This document shows, piece by piece, positions 1-6,962 of a stretch of 8,833 nt of DNA. Under the pieces are notes generated by a model. It was not told where the DNA came from. It saw nothing but the letters and a program-made list of their open reading frames with translations, and made no database searches. The stretch lies in the NCBI GenBank assembly GCA_030605805.1, contig JAUWHQ010000100.1, positions 1 through 8,833 on the forward strand. Reading direction: 5' to 3'. The translations under genes and the position numbers were made by a program. Origin of the DNA: Methanosarcinales archaeon (GTDB lineage: Archaea; Halobacteriota; Methanosarcinia; Methanosarcinales; Methanogasteraceae). Each line of letters begins with the position of its first letter. The first letter of the stretch is position 1.

Positions 1-632
1 GTCCCGCCTTTGATCAGGTTTCCCGGGATCAGCCGGATATCGATATCGCCTTCGCCGGTGTCGTGGCACAGCACATCGGTGCCGTGCAGGTGTCCGCCAG
101 TGACAACAGCCGCCCTGCATCCGAGATCAACGATTGCCGCAGCCGCGCGTTTTGCATCCACAGTATCCCGAATTTTGATGCCTGTGATTGCTTCTGCCTC
201 AAACACGTTCGGCGTGACCACCGTTGCTGCCGGGATCAGTTCTGAGATCATCGCGCTAAGCGCATCCTCTGTCAGCAGAGATCCGCCGGCTTCCGCGCTC
301 ATCACAGGATCAAGCACGAAAGGAATGCCATCAACGCCACTGATCTGGCTTGCAACGAGACGAACGATCTCTTTTGAGGACAACATCCCGATTTTTACGT
401 AATCAATGTTTATATCATCGAGCACCGCACGGATCTGACCTGCGATCACATCTTTCGGGAGATCAAATACGCTCTGCACCCCAAGCGTGTTCTGCGCGGT
501 GATCGAGGTGATCGCGCAGGCGCCGTACACGCCAAGTGCAGCAAACGTCTTCAGATCAGCCTGAATGCCTGCACCGCCGCCAGAGTCGGAACCGGCGATG
601 GTTAACAAGGTTCGTGTGCGCCGTTCATGCAC
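1..632 (-). CDS. thiD: Hydroxymethylpyrimidine / phosphomethylpyrimidine kinase, 3' end beyond window
   Basis: ThiD phosphorylates HMP and HMP-phosphate to the pyrimidine diphosphate used in thiamine synthesis; it is a cytoplasmic ribokinase-fold enzyme. Reading the minus strand gives a continuous frame of about 210 codons with no stop up to the window edge. It opens with TIAGSDSGGGAGIQADLKT (residues 11 on), the ThiD pyrimidine-binding signature, followed by YVKIGML, VLDPVM (about 107-111), VVTPNVFEAEAITG, VVTGGHLHGTD, and ends at IKGGT, just where the family's GTGC anion-hole motif should follow. No ATG exists between the upstream in-frame TGA and the first conserved motif; I choose GTG at 632 because GGGGTG (641-646) lies 8 nt before it. 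The upstream neighbour on the same strand ends 46 nt away, so co-transcription is likely. Archaeal ThiD often carries a C-terminal ThiN domain; whether this one does lies outside the window. Confidence 0.93.
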   Translation of the reverse strand, partial: MHERRTRTLLTIAGSDSGGGAGIQADLKTFAALGVYGACAITSITAQNTLGVQSVFDLPKDVIAGQIRAVLDDINIDYVKIGMLSSKEIVRLVASQISGVDGIPFVLDPVMSAEAGGSLLTEDALSAMISELIPAATVVTPNVFEAEAITGIKIRDTVDAKRAAAAIVDLGCRAAVVTGGHLHGTDVLCHDTGEGDIDIRLIPGNLIKGG

Positions 633-640
633 AAGCCCAA

Positions 641-646
641 CACCCC
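641..646 (-). promoter_or_regulatory. Ribosome binding site for thiD
   Basis: The minus strand reads GGGGTG here, 8 nt before a GTG codon. This is the only reasonable signal near the start of the ThiD frame and is what decides the GTG start. It is a partial match to the archaeal GGAGGTGATC sequence. Confidence 0.45.
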
Positions 647-678
647 GGTCAACATCTCATTCATCTCTCATTCAGCTC

Positions 679-1257
679 TCAATCATTGCCCGAAAAGGCT
701 ATCGCGGCATCGATCGAATCAACGCCGTCCAGCCATTCGGCGACCAGCCCGTCCGGCACATCAAAGAGGATATCTGGCATCGATTCGCCGCCAAGCACCC
801 GTGCACCGACCATGCCGAGGTATTCGAGCGCCTGCTCTGGATTGTCGCCCTCAATCTCGATTGCGCTCTTGATCAGCTTGATAAGCGGCATCTTTTTGTC
901 ATACGTGCCCTGTATGTTGTATTCGCACGAAGCAAGCGCGCAGATCAGCGAGGACTGGAGCGATTTGATCATCATGTCGGTATCCTCGTTGATCGGGGCG
1001 ACCTCGCGCAGTACAATCTCGCTGATGCTTGAAATCGCATGTAACGCGTCGTCTGAAGATATTTTCTTCTTGTTGTGCCCATGAACAACCTTCAGGCAGG
1101 AAAGTACAACATCATCCATCATGCCGACGAATACTGCTGTATCACCGTCAGATTCATCATTTATCTTGAATTCACTCTCTTTCACATGGGAAATCCAGTT
1201 GTCCCACCGTTCTTCTGTATAATACTGGATTTCCTTCTTTTTATCGTTCTTTTTCAT
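679..1257 (-). CDS. DUF2150-like conserved archaeal protein of unknown function
   Basis: A soluble protein of 192 aa, acidic overall after a lysine-rich start (KKNDKKK), with no signal peptide or membrane segment. Its opening (YYTEERWDNWISHVKES, ending in the mid-20s), the motif MDDVVLSCLK and the later EYLGMVGARVLGGE resemble what I remember of the DUF2150 family found in methanogens and relatives; this is recalled similarity, not a search. The middle looks mostly helical. The function is unknown. A GTG at 1266 would add three residues, but that GTG lies inside the GGTGATC ribosome binding site, so the ATG at 1257 is the likely start. It lies upstream of thiD (46 nt gap, same strand) and is divergent from the long mutase gene. 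The pairing with thiD may simply be a shared promoter. Confidence 0.8.
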   Translation of the reverse strand: MKKNDKKKEIQYYTEERWDNWISHVKESEFKINDESDGDTAVFVGMMDDVVLSCLKVVHGHNKKKISSDDALHAISSISEIVLREVAPINEDTDMMIKSLQSSLICALASCEYNIQGTYDKKMPLIKLIKSAIEIEGDNPEQALEYLGMVGARVLGGESMPDILFDVPDGLVAEWLDGVDSIDAAIAFSGND

Positions 1258-1260
1258 GAC

Positions 1261-1267
1261 GATCACC
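1261..1267 (-). promoter_or_regulatory. Ribosome binding site deciding the start of the DUF2150-like gene
   Basis: The minus strand reads GGTGATC, a perfect match to the archaeal 16S rRNA tail complement, 3 nt before ATG. It overlaps the alternative GTG start at 1266, which argues against that longer start. The same GGTGATC-N3-ATG arrangement recurs at 8770-8782. Confidence 0.8.
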
Positions 1268-1322
1268 TTTTTGTATTTCCATTATCTTCATATTCATCTT
1301 CATTTTTGATGGCATCCGTCCC

Positions 1323-1331
1323 TCTATATAC
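1323..1331 (-). promoter_or_regulatory. Possible TATA box for the DUF2150-thiD operon
   Basis: The minus strand reads GTATATAGA. With the usual archaeal distance of about 26 bp, transcription would begin near 1301, giving a leader of about 44 nt before the ATG at 1257. It sits in the 166-bp gap between divergent genes. This is seen by eye only; no BRE was convincingly identified. Confidence 0.4.
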
Positions 1332-1387
1332 ATCTCGTTCGGGTTTGGTTATTAGTCTTAACCTTACAATAACATGATATGAAATTG

Positions 1388-1396
1388 TAATTAAAG
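1388..1396 (+). promoter_or_regulatory. Possible TATA-like element for the mutase gene
   Basis: TAATTAAAG lies about 32 bp before the ATG at 1424, which would give a very short leader. The only ribosome-binding-like sequence before that ATG is a weak GGGGAT at 1414-1419, in keeping with a short-leader mRNA. Other AT-rich stretches at 1363-1383 could serve instead. Confidence 0.25.
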
Positions 1397-1423
1397 ATAG
1401 TTACAGCCAACCCGGGGATTTGT

Positions 1424-4060
1424 ATGAGTACGAAACAAAGCATGGAACAAACCGATCTTCTGTACAGGAATATGCGGTGGCAGGCGCTCTCGCAGAACGT
1501 GCCTGCGGCACTGAAACAGATTGGTGAATTAAGAACGATCATATCAGAGCACCGTGCCAGCGAACTTGATGTATCTAAACTGACATCCGATCTGATCGTT
1601 GCCCTGACAGAGACAGACGACGCGGGCATCTTAAGCGAGGCAACCGGGGTGAGTAAGCAGTTTTTGGCGAAGATAAGAGCGGATATTGCCGATTTTTCAA
1701 CCGAGCAGTTGCCAGTACTCTTTGCGTCGTTGCAGCTCTTTGCTGTGGAACCTGGGCAGTACGGGTTTGAGACCGTCGAATATCCGGATTCGGATCTTAA
1801 CCGGATAACCGGCAGGTACGGCAGGCAGGATCCTGAGTATCTTGAGAAGAAAGAAACGTACCGGAAAGCGCAGGATATGCTTGCGGATGCGAAGCATCTG
1901 CGCGCTCTGGCTATATCCGCGCTCTTTTCGTTCTTCGAGAGGGCGGAATTCCTCCCGATAAATGATTATATTAGGGACGAACTCTTCCCGATGATTGCTG
2001 CGCTCAACGATGATAAGCGGTACAGACCGTTTCGAACGTCGCTTGCCGCCAATATCGCTGATAAGTTGTATCGGTTCGCGCAGCGGACAGACGACCCGGC
2101 ATTGGCAGGACTTCTTCATGGATTATTCGACAAAAAATACATAAAATTCGGGACATCCGGGTTCAGGGCATTTGTGAACAAGGATTTTGTCCAGAGAAGG
2201 TCGGACTTTGTAACTGCTGCGATATGTGGCGATCTTGAGACCTCTCAGGATAAGGGCGGCAGGGCTGTGGTGATCACCTACGATACAAGGATCGGGGCGC
2301 GGGAATTTGCGCTTGAGAGCGCACGGGTCTTTCTTGCGCGGGGCTTTCCTGTGCGCTTTGCAGAGGAGCCGTCGCCCACTGGTGCGCTCGTGTACTGGCT
2401 CCGCGAAGAGGAGCACGGAGAGGCAGCCGGCGGCGAGAACATGACTCCGAGCCACAACCCGCTCTCGACGCAGGGGCAGCGCTGGAACATGGAGAACGGC
2501 GATGTTGCCCCGACATCGGTCACCGACCGCATCGAGAGAGAAGCAAACATCATCTGCACGAGGGATCCTGAAATCGAGAAATACGACCTGAAACAGGCAC
2601 AGTCCGAAGGCAAGTTTGTTTACATCAATATGAGGGAGAAGTATGTGGCGTGGGTCGCCGATTTCTTACGATCGCAGAAGCTTGACCGACTCCTGAAAGA
2701 TTTTTACTCAAAACCCGGTCACAGGTTCATCCACAACGCCATGAACGGCGTGGCAAGAGGCTACATCCCCGAGATCTTCGGAAACCTCGGGATTCCCGCT
2801 GAATCGGTCTTTCCGATGGACTCGGAGAAGGACGATCTCCTTGGGCTGCGGTTCTATGCCAATCCTGAGGAGCAATGGCTGCTTCCGACAAAGGACCTGC
2901 TGAAACAGGTCGGAGCCATCTTTGAGTGCGCAAACGACACTGATGGAGACCGGTGCGGCGGAATCCTTGATGAGACCGGGTTTACTAATCTGAACAAGCT
3001 CCTTGCCATGCTCTGCGACTTCACAATCCGGGGGCTTGGCTGGGAGAACCATATCGTGATACGCACAGGAACCACGTCCACCGCAATCGATGATGTGGTG
3101 CGGGCGCTTGCGGGCAAGTATGATATACCGACGCCCGAATGGGACCGGGTCAACTCGCTGGTGCAGCATCCGTTCTATCATATCAAACGAATAATGGATG
3201 GTAGCGATACCGATCTCGAATACGTGCTGAACCTGCACAAGTTCCCATGTATCGACACCGAGGTCGGATTCAAGTATATCTCGGCGGCGATGAAGAAGTA
3301 CGACCTGCCCGCGGCGGTCGCAGGCGAGGAGAGCGGCGGCTTCACGATAAAAAGGTTCCCTGACAAAGACGGGATCATCGGGATATGTATGATCGCTTCC
3401 ATGATCGCATGGCACGGTAAGCCTCCGGGCGAGATATGGAAGGAGCACACAGAGACATACGGTGAAAAACACGATGTGCGTCTCGATATCTGGGCTCCGA
3501 ATACTCCTAAGGAAAAGATAATCAATTCGTGGCTTGACAATCCGCCTGAGTCCATTGCGGGACAGAAAGTGCTCTGGGCTGGTGGCACGTACCATGACAA
3601 GGTCGAGTTTGTACTTCAGAGTCAGGATACCGGGACTGACACCGGCACCACCGTCATCTCGCGCCTGCTTGTGCGGGCGTCAGGAACCGAGGAGATCAAC
3701 AGGATCTACATCGAGAGCAGCGACAAAAAGATACTTGACGCCCTCAAGCAGGCTGCGCTTGACCGGCTGAACGAGTTGATCGTCGAGGACGTCGGCAGCG
3801 CTGCGAGCCATTTTGATCTTGCAGATAAGGTTGCATCCACCGGCATGACCTTCATGACAGAACCAGACAGGGAACGGTACTTTGATGCCGTGAAACGACG
3901 GATGGATGCTCTTGCGGCAGAGAAGGGCGAAGAACCGGCAGCCGTCTACCGCAGGGTGCTTCATCTGCTGACGCTTGGCATGGATCGGGATGTTAACGTG
4001 CGTCATGCCGCATGGGGCGTTGATATCGGGGCAGAGTACTATCGCAGGATTTTCCGGTGA
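1424..4060 (+). CDS. Oversized phosphoglucomutase/phosphomannomutase-family protein
   Basis: Alpha-D-phosphohexomutase family, which moves phosphate between C6 and C1 of hexose phosphates via a phosphoserine and a bisphosphate intermediate. All four signature regions are present in order: KFGTSGFRA (241-249); the phosphoserine loop TPSHNP with Ser343; the metal loop DTDGDR (Asp505, 507, 509); the sugar loop GEESGG (634-639); and the phosphate-binding loop RASGTEE (from Arg751; the usual form is RPSGTEP). An active enzyme is therefore expected. TPSHNP and the region after it recall bacterial glucose-type Pgm more than the usual TASHNP mutases, but I cannot assign glucose versus mannose. At 878 aa it is much longer than the usual 450-550: about 235 residues precede the catalytic core and about 90 follow it. 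Neither extension contains a membrane segment or a motif I recognise; the N-terminal one looks helical. It is transcribed alone, divergent from the DUF2150 gene and convergent with hdrA. Confidence 0.9.
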   Translation: MSTKQSMEQTDLLYRNMRWQALSQNVPAALKQIGELRTIISEHRASELDVSKLTSDLIVALTETDDAGILSEATGVSKQFLAKIRADIADFSTEQLPVLFASLQLFAVEPGQYGFETVEYPDSDLNRITGRYGRQDPEYLEKKETYRKAQDMLADAKHLRALAISALFSFFERAEFLPINDYIRDELFPMIAALNDDKRYRPFRTSLAANIADKLYRFAQRTDDPALAGLLHGLFDKKYIKFGTSGFRAFVNKDFVQRRSDFVTAAICGDLETSQDKGGRAVVITYDTRIGAREFALESARVFLARGFPVRFAEEPSPTGALVYWLREEEHGEAAGGENMTPSHNPLSTQGQRWNMENGDVAPTSVTDRIEREANIICTRDPEIEKYDLKQAQSEGKFVYINMREKYVAWVADFLRSQKLDRLLKDFYSKPGHRFIHNAMNGVARGYIPEIFGNLGIPAESVFPMDSEKDDLLGLRFYANPEEQWLLPTKDLLKQVGAIFECANDTDGDRCGGILDETGFTNLNKLLAMLCDFTIRGLGWENHIVIRTGTTSTAIDDVVRALAGKYDIPTPEWDRVNSLVQHPFYHIKRIMDGSDTDLEYVLNLHKFPCIDTEVGFKYISAAMKKYDLPAAVAGEESGGFTIKRFPDKDGIIGICMIASMIAWHGKPPGEIWKEHTETYGEKHDVRLDIWAPNTPKEKIINSWLDNPPESIAGQKVLWAGGTYHDKVEFVLQSQDTGTDTGTTVISRLLVRASGTEEINRIYIESSDKKILDALKQAALDRLNELIVEDVGSAASHFDLADKVASTGMTFMTEPDRERYFDAVKRRMDALAAEKGEEPAAVYRRVLHLLTLGMDRDVNVRHAAWGVDIGAEYYRRIFR

Positions 4061-4106
4061 TCTGGTGATTTGGTTGTTCATGTAGCCGTCCTTCCACCAC
4101 AGCCCG

Positions 4107-6431
4107 CTACAATTCCGACCCGATCGGTCCGATCTCCTTTAGCTCGTCCACAAAATCAGAAATCGTCTCTGAGAATCGCTTGCTTTCGGATGCGCTGATC
4201 CATACCGTCTTTAGCCTGCGTGCATCGATCCCGACGCCTTTCAGTGCGCCTGTGAGCGCATCCATCCGGTGCGTTGCATGTTCGTTCCCGTATGTATAAT
4301 GGCACTCGCCCGGGCGGCATCCTGCAACCAGCACGCCGTCCGCACCCTGCCTGAGCGCTTCGAGCACGAAGCCCGGGTTGACCCTGCCTGCACACATCAC
4401 GCGGATCACGCGGACATTGGTCGGATACTGGATTCGGAGCACGCCTGTCAGATCCGCGCACGCATAAGCGCACCAGTTGCAGAGAAACGCAACAACAAGC
4501 GGGTACTCGGTCTTCTCAAGCGCACGGATCTGCGAGAGGATCTGGGCGTCGGTATGCGTATGCGGCTCGATTGCGCCGCTTGGACATGCGGCACTGCACG
4601 AACCGCAGCCCTTACATGCCAGTTCATCGACCACTGCCCTGCCATGCACCATGCGGATGCACCCGAATGAGCAGACAGACATGCAGAGCCCGCACCCGGT
4701 GCATTTATCCGCGTCCACATGCGCACTCATCGGGTCGATATTCAGACTGCCGCATCCAAGCAGACCCGATGCCCTGGAAGCGGCGGCAGATGCCTGCGCA
4801 ACCGATGTCTGGATGTCTTTCGGACCTGATGCGCACCCTGCGATGAAGATGCCGTCGGTCTGCGTTTCCACGGGTCGCAGTTTCGGATGCGCAGCCTGCA
4901 CGAACCCGTCTGCCCTGGTACGGACGCCAAGAACCGTGCTGACCTCTCTGTTCGCCTCAAGCCCGACCGAGAGGACGACAAGGTCACATTCCTCTTCGAT
5001 GACACAGACCCCATCGCCTGCCAGCGTATCCTCGTACCTGATGACCGGCTTTCTGCCGTGTGTCAGCACCTCTGCGACCATACCCCGCACGAAATCGACT
5101 CCAAGTTCCTGTGTACGCTGGTAATACTCCTCATACCTATCCCCACAGGCTCGTATGTCGATGTAATGAATTGAAACATCTGTATCCGGATCTCCTTCCT
5201 TGATCAGGTTGGCATTCTTGATTGCAGCCATGCAGCAGACGACAGAGCAGTATTCGTTGCCAACGGTTGAATCCCTTGACCCCACACACTGGATGAACGC
5301 GACTTTGCGTGCAGGATCACCTGTTGATGGCTGGATCACACGCCCTCCTGTCGGACCGCTCGCATTTAACATACGTTCGAGTTGCAGCGATGTGATCACG
5401 TCCCGGTGCCATCCATACCCGTATTCCTCCTTGCGGGATGCGTCAAATGGTTTCCAGCCGGTTGCAACGATGATCGCGCCAGCATTGAATCGAAACTCCT
5501 CTTCCTTCTGGAAATAATCGATAGCATCCAGAGGGCACGCCTCTTTGCACAATCCGCAGCCAACGCAGTGATCATCGATGCATGCGATCATCGGAACCGC
5601 CTGCGGCACCGGTATATAGATCGCCTTCCTGACCCCGATGCCGTAATCAAACTCGTTTGGAACGGTGATCGGGCATATATAAGCACAATCCTCGATGCAG
5701 CCCTTGCACACGTCGCTTTTGACGAATCCGGGTTTTTTTATGCAGCGTACCTTGAAATTACCAACGCTCCCCCCCACTTCAGCAACCTCAGAACACGTGT
5801 GCAGATTGATATTCCGGTGATTGAGGACGTCTGTCATCTTTGGGGCGATGATGCAGATCGAGCAGTCGTTTGTCGGGAACAGAGCCCCGTACAGAATCGC
5901 CCTTCCGCCTATGGTCGGCTCTTTTTCGATCAGGTGCACGGTCGTTTCGCTGTTTGCAAGATCAAGGGCTGCCTGTATGCCGGCAACCCCGGCGCCCACC
6001 ACGAGCACGTCCCGGTTGATCGGAATCGTCCGTTTTGGGATCGCAACAAGCTCCCGCGCCTGCGCCACCCCCATGCGCACCAGATCGATCGCTTTCCGGG
6101 TCGCAAGTGGTCGGTCGTCCGCATGTACCCATGAGCACTGCTCTCGTATGTTTGCCATCACCAGAAGGTGCGGATTGAGACCCGCATCCTCGAGCAGGCG
6201 CTCAAAGGTCGTCTGGTGCATACGCGGCGAACATGCGGCTATAACCACGCGATTGACGCCTTCTTTGATGTCGCTTATAATCTGCTCCTGTCCGGCATCG
6301 GAACATGCGAACTCGATGCCTCTTGCGATGCAGACGCCATCAAGTTCCTGTGCGCACGCCACGATTGCATCTATATCAAGTACCCCGCCGATGTTGAGCC
6401 CGCAGCGGCATACGTACACTCCGATCTGCAT
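4107..6431 (-). CDS. hdrA: HdrA-MvhD fusion: FAD-dependent electron-bifurcating heterodisulfide reductase subunit A
   Basis: HdrA is the cytoplasmic flavin subunit that splits electron pairs between ferredoxin and the HdrB/C heterodisulfide site; MvhD is the [2Fe-2S] link to a hydrogenase, F420 or formate module. Visible in order: the HdrA N-terminal domain (VYVCRCG at 5-11; ACSPRMHQTTF, 66-76); the FAD Rossmann motif GAGVAG (146-151); LIEKEPTIGG; DCSICIIAPKM with Cys190 and Cys193 (no in-frame TGA, so no selenocysteine); a cluster motif Cys242/245/249/253; a ferredoxin motif Cys289/292/295/299; the QCVGSRD segment with Cys395/399/400; AGCASGPKDI (531-540); two more ferredoxin motifs at 577-587 and 606-616; and the MvhD domain from about 645 (CNWCAYACADL, MCAGRV, GCRPGECHY). 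The length of 774 matches fused HdrA2-type proteins rather than HdrA alone. No strong ribosome binding site precedes the ATG, and a TATA-like box sits 28 bp upstream, so the mRNA may be nearly leaderless. hdrB and hdrC are not in the window. Confidence 0.96.
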   Translation of the reverse strand: MQIGVYVCRCGLNIGGVLDIDAIVACAQELDGVCIARGIEFACSDAGQEQIISDIKEGVNRVVIAACSPRMHQTTFERLLEDAGLNPHLLVMANIREQCSWVHADDRPLATRKAIDLVRMGVAQARELVAIPKRTIPINRDVLVVGAGVAGIQAALDLANSETTVHLIEKEPTIGGRAILYGALFPTNDCSICIIAPKMTDVLNHRNINLHTCSEVAEVGGSVGNFKVRCIKKPGFVKSDVCKGCIEDCAYICPITVPNEFDYGIGVRKAIYIPVPQAVPMIACIDDHCVGCGLCKEACPLDAIDYFQKEEEFRFNAGAIIVATGWKPFDASRKEEYGYGWHRDVITSLQLERMLNASGPTGGRVIQPSTGDPARKVAFIQCVGSRDSTVGNEYCSVVCCMAAIKNANLIKEGDPDTDVSIHYIDIRACGDRYEEYYQRTQELGVDFVRGMVAEVLTHGRKPVIRYEDTLAGDGVCVIEEECDLVVLSVGLEANREVSTVLGVRTRADGFVQAAHPKLRPVETQTDGIFIAGCASGPKDIQTSVAQASAAASRASGLLGCGSLNIDPMSAHVDADKCTGCGLCMSVCSFGCIRMVHGRAVVDELACKGCGSCSAACPSGAIEPHTHTDAQILSQIRALEKTEYPLVVAFLCNWCAYACADLTGVLRIQYPTNVRVIRVMCAGRVNPGFVLEALRQGADGVLVAGCRPGECHYTYGNEHATHRMDALTGALKGVGIDARRLKTVWISASESKRFSETISDFVDELKEIGPIGSEL

Positions 6432-6446
6432 ATACTGGTGTTTGTT

Positions 6447-6725
6447 TTAGTTCTTCTTATAGCATATCACAGGCGTCCCCCCTGCCGCCTCGATCTCAAG
6501 TGTGGAATCCCACTATGCCATGACCACCGCAGCATCCGCGGTATCAGCACCACGGGTCTCCTCGAGGAACCGGATCGCGTCGTTAGGTATCCTGCGAAAT
6601 GAAACGACCTGATGTGAAATCCTTCGAATCGCTGAAATGTATGATCTCTTTCCCGCCTCATAAATATGCGATCTCTGAGTGCTGCGAATGAACGCGAGAA
6701 GACTTGAGCAGACTTGACAACGTGA
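6447..6725 (-). pseudogene. Apparent remnant of an unidentified gene directly upstream of hdrA
   Basis: One minus-strand frame runs from just after a TGA at 6726-6728 to a TAA at 6447-6449, broken by a single TAG at 6513-6515. The last 45 codons look like real protein (PNDAIRFLEETRGADTADA, then VVMA, the TAG, WDSTLEIEAAGGTPVICYKK). Between 6657 and 6586 a neighbouring frame gives a more protein-like stretch (GGKEIIHFSDSKDF, then TSGRFISQDT), as if two small indels shifted the frame out and back. There is no ATG or GTG near the beginning of the frame. It ends 15 bp before the hdrA ATG, the spacing expected of an operon partner. I do not recognise the family. It may be a decayed gene, a sequence with assembly errors, or a chance reading; the amber codon, the indels and the missing start favour decay. 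Confidence 0.4.
6456..6462 (-). promoter_or_regulatory. TATA-like box placing hdrA transcription start at its ATG
   Basis: The minus strand reads CTATAAG, centred about 28 bp before the hdrA ATG, which would start the mRNA within a few bases of the start codon. The 20 nt before the ATG contain no GGAGG/GGTGA-type sequence, consistent with leaderless translation. The site lies inside the last codons of the broken upstream frame, so hdrA could be transcribed independently of it. Confidence 0.4.
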
Positions 6726-6765
6726 TCAGCGCTGAGTACGCGATTGAGCGAGAGATAATTGATGC

Positions 6766-6797
6766 TTTATGTTTTTAATTGGGAATTATTATATAAG
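6766..6797. promoter_or_regulatory. AT-rich promoter-like segment between hdrA and arlF regions
   Basis: This 32-bp stretch is much richer in A+T than its flanks. On the plus strand it holds CTTTATG (6766-6772), TTTTTAATT and TTATATAAG (6789-6797), all TATA-like. Depending on which is used, plus-strand transcription would start between about 6797 and 6820, well before arlF at 6963, so a leader or separate RNA of 100 nt or more is implied. The minus strand also has TATA-like sequence here that could serve the broken gene. Confidence 0.45.
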
Positions 6798-6800
6798 ACT

Positions 6801-6917
6801 CTGCAATCCGCCTAACACGGTGTCTATCGCCAAAAACAGGAGCGGATCGAGTGTATTGCAGAGGGGCACCGTGAAGTGATGGGACTGCTGGTCGAATGAT
6901 ATTGTCCCAGAGCCCCT
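6801..6917 (+). ncRNA. Candidate structured leader or small RNA before arlF
   Basis: No convincing ORF occupies 6726-6962, but 6801-6917 folds by eye into two adjacent domains. In domain 1, CTGCAAT (6801-6807) pairs perfectly with ATTGCAG (6855-6861), continued by CCGC (6808-6811) with GCGG (6842-6845), and a small GGTG/CGCC hairpin inside. Domain 2 starts at the very next base: AGGGGC (6862-6867) with GCCCCT (6912-6917), enclosing TGGGAC (6880-6885) with GTCCCA (6904-6909). A competing 9-bp helix, 6816-6824 with 6865-6873 (one G-U), would disrupt both domains. It matches no RNA family I recognise. It could be a 5' leader of the arl operon, a free small RNA, or DNA dyads bound by protein. The strand is assigned from the plus-strand TATA-like boxes and arlF. 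Confidence 0.35.
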
Positions 6918-6930
6918 GGTACCGTAAGCC

Positions 6931-6937
6931 ATTAATA
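6931..6937 (+). promoter_or_regulatory. Possible proximal TATA-like element for arlF
   Basis: ATTAATA is centred 29 bp before the arlF ATG, and no ribosome binding site is evident before that ATG, so arlF could be translated from a leaderless transcript. This competes with the longer-leader interpretation from the upstream AT-rich segment. Confidence 0.25.
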
Positions 6938-6962
6938 CCGTCAGGCACCAATATTCTCCATA

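Noticed and set aside
2708..3595. 295-codon minus-strand reading frame opposite the mutase gene
   Set aside because: It lies wholly antisense to a region with clear catalytic motifs on the plus strand and its translation resembles no protein; long antisense frames are common opposite GC-biased codons.
5382..6134. 250-codon plus-strand reading frame opposite hdrA
   Set aside because: It is antisense to strongly conserved FAD and cluster motifs of HdrA and has no features of its own.
6513..6515. In-frame TAG read as pyrrolysine in the frame upstream of hdrA
   Set aside because: hdrA and the archaellin both end in TAG, so TAG is in normal use as a stop here. The same frame also lacks a start codon and seems to need frame repairs, so decay is the simpler reading.
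6615..6632. tRNA T-arm-like sequence (CTTCGAATCG)
   Set aside because: No acceptor stem, anticodon arm or D arm could be placed around it on either strand.
6608..6640. Box C/D guide RNA (CTGATGTGA followed by CTGA)
   Set aside because: Only one approximate C-like box and one D-like box are present, with no second pair, and the stretch reads as protein-like sequence on the minus strand.
6467..6661. 64-codon minus-strand frame starting with ATG at 6661
   Set aside because: It is arginine-rich and low in protein-like character; the two other frames over the same bases read better, and it ends without relation to hdrA.
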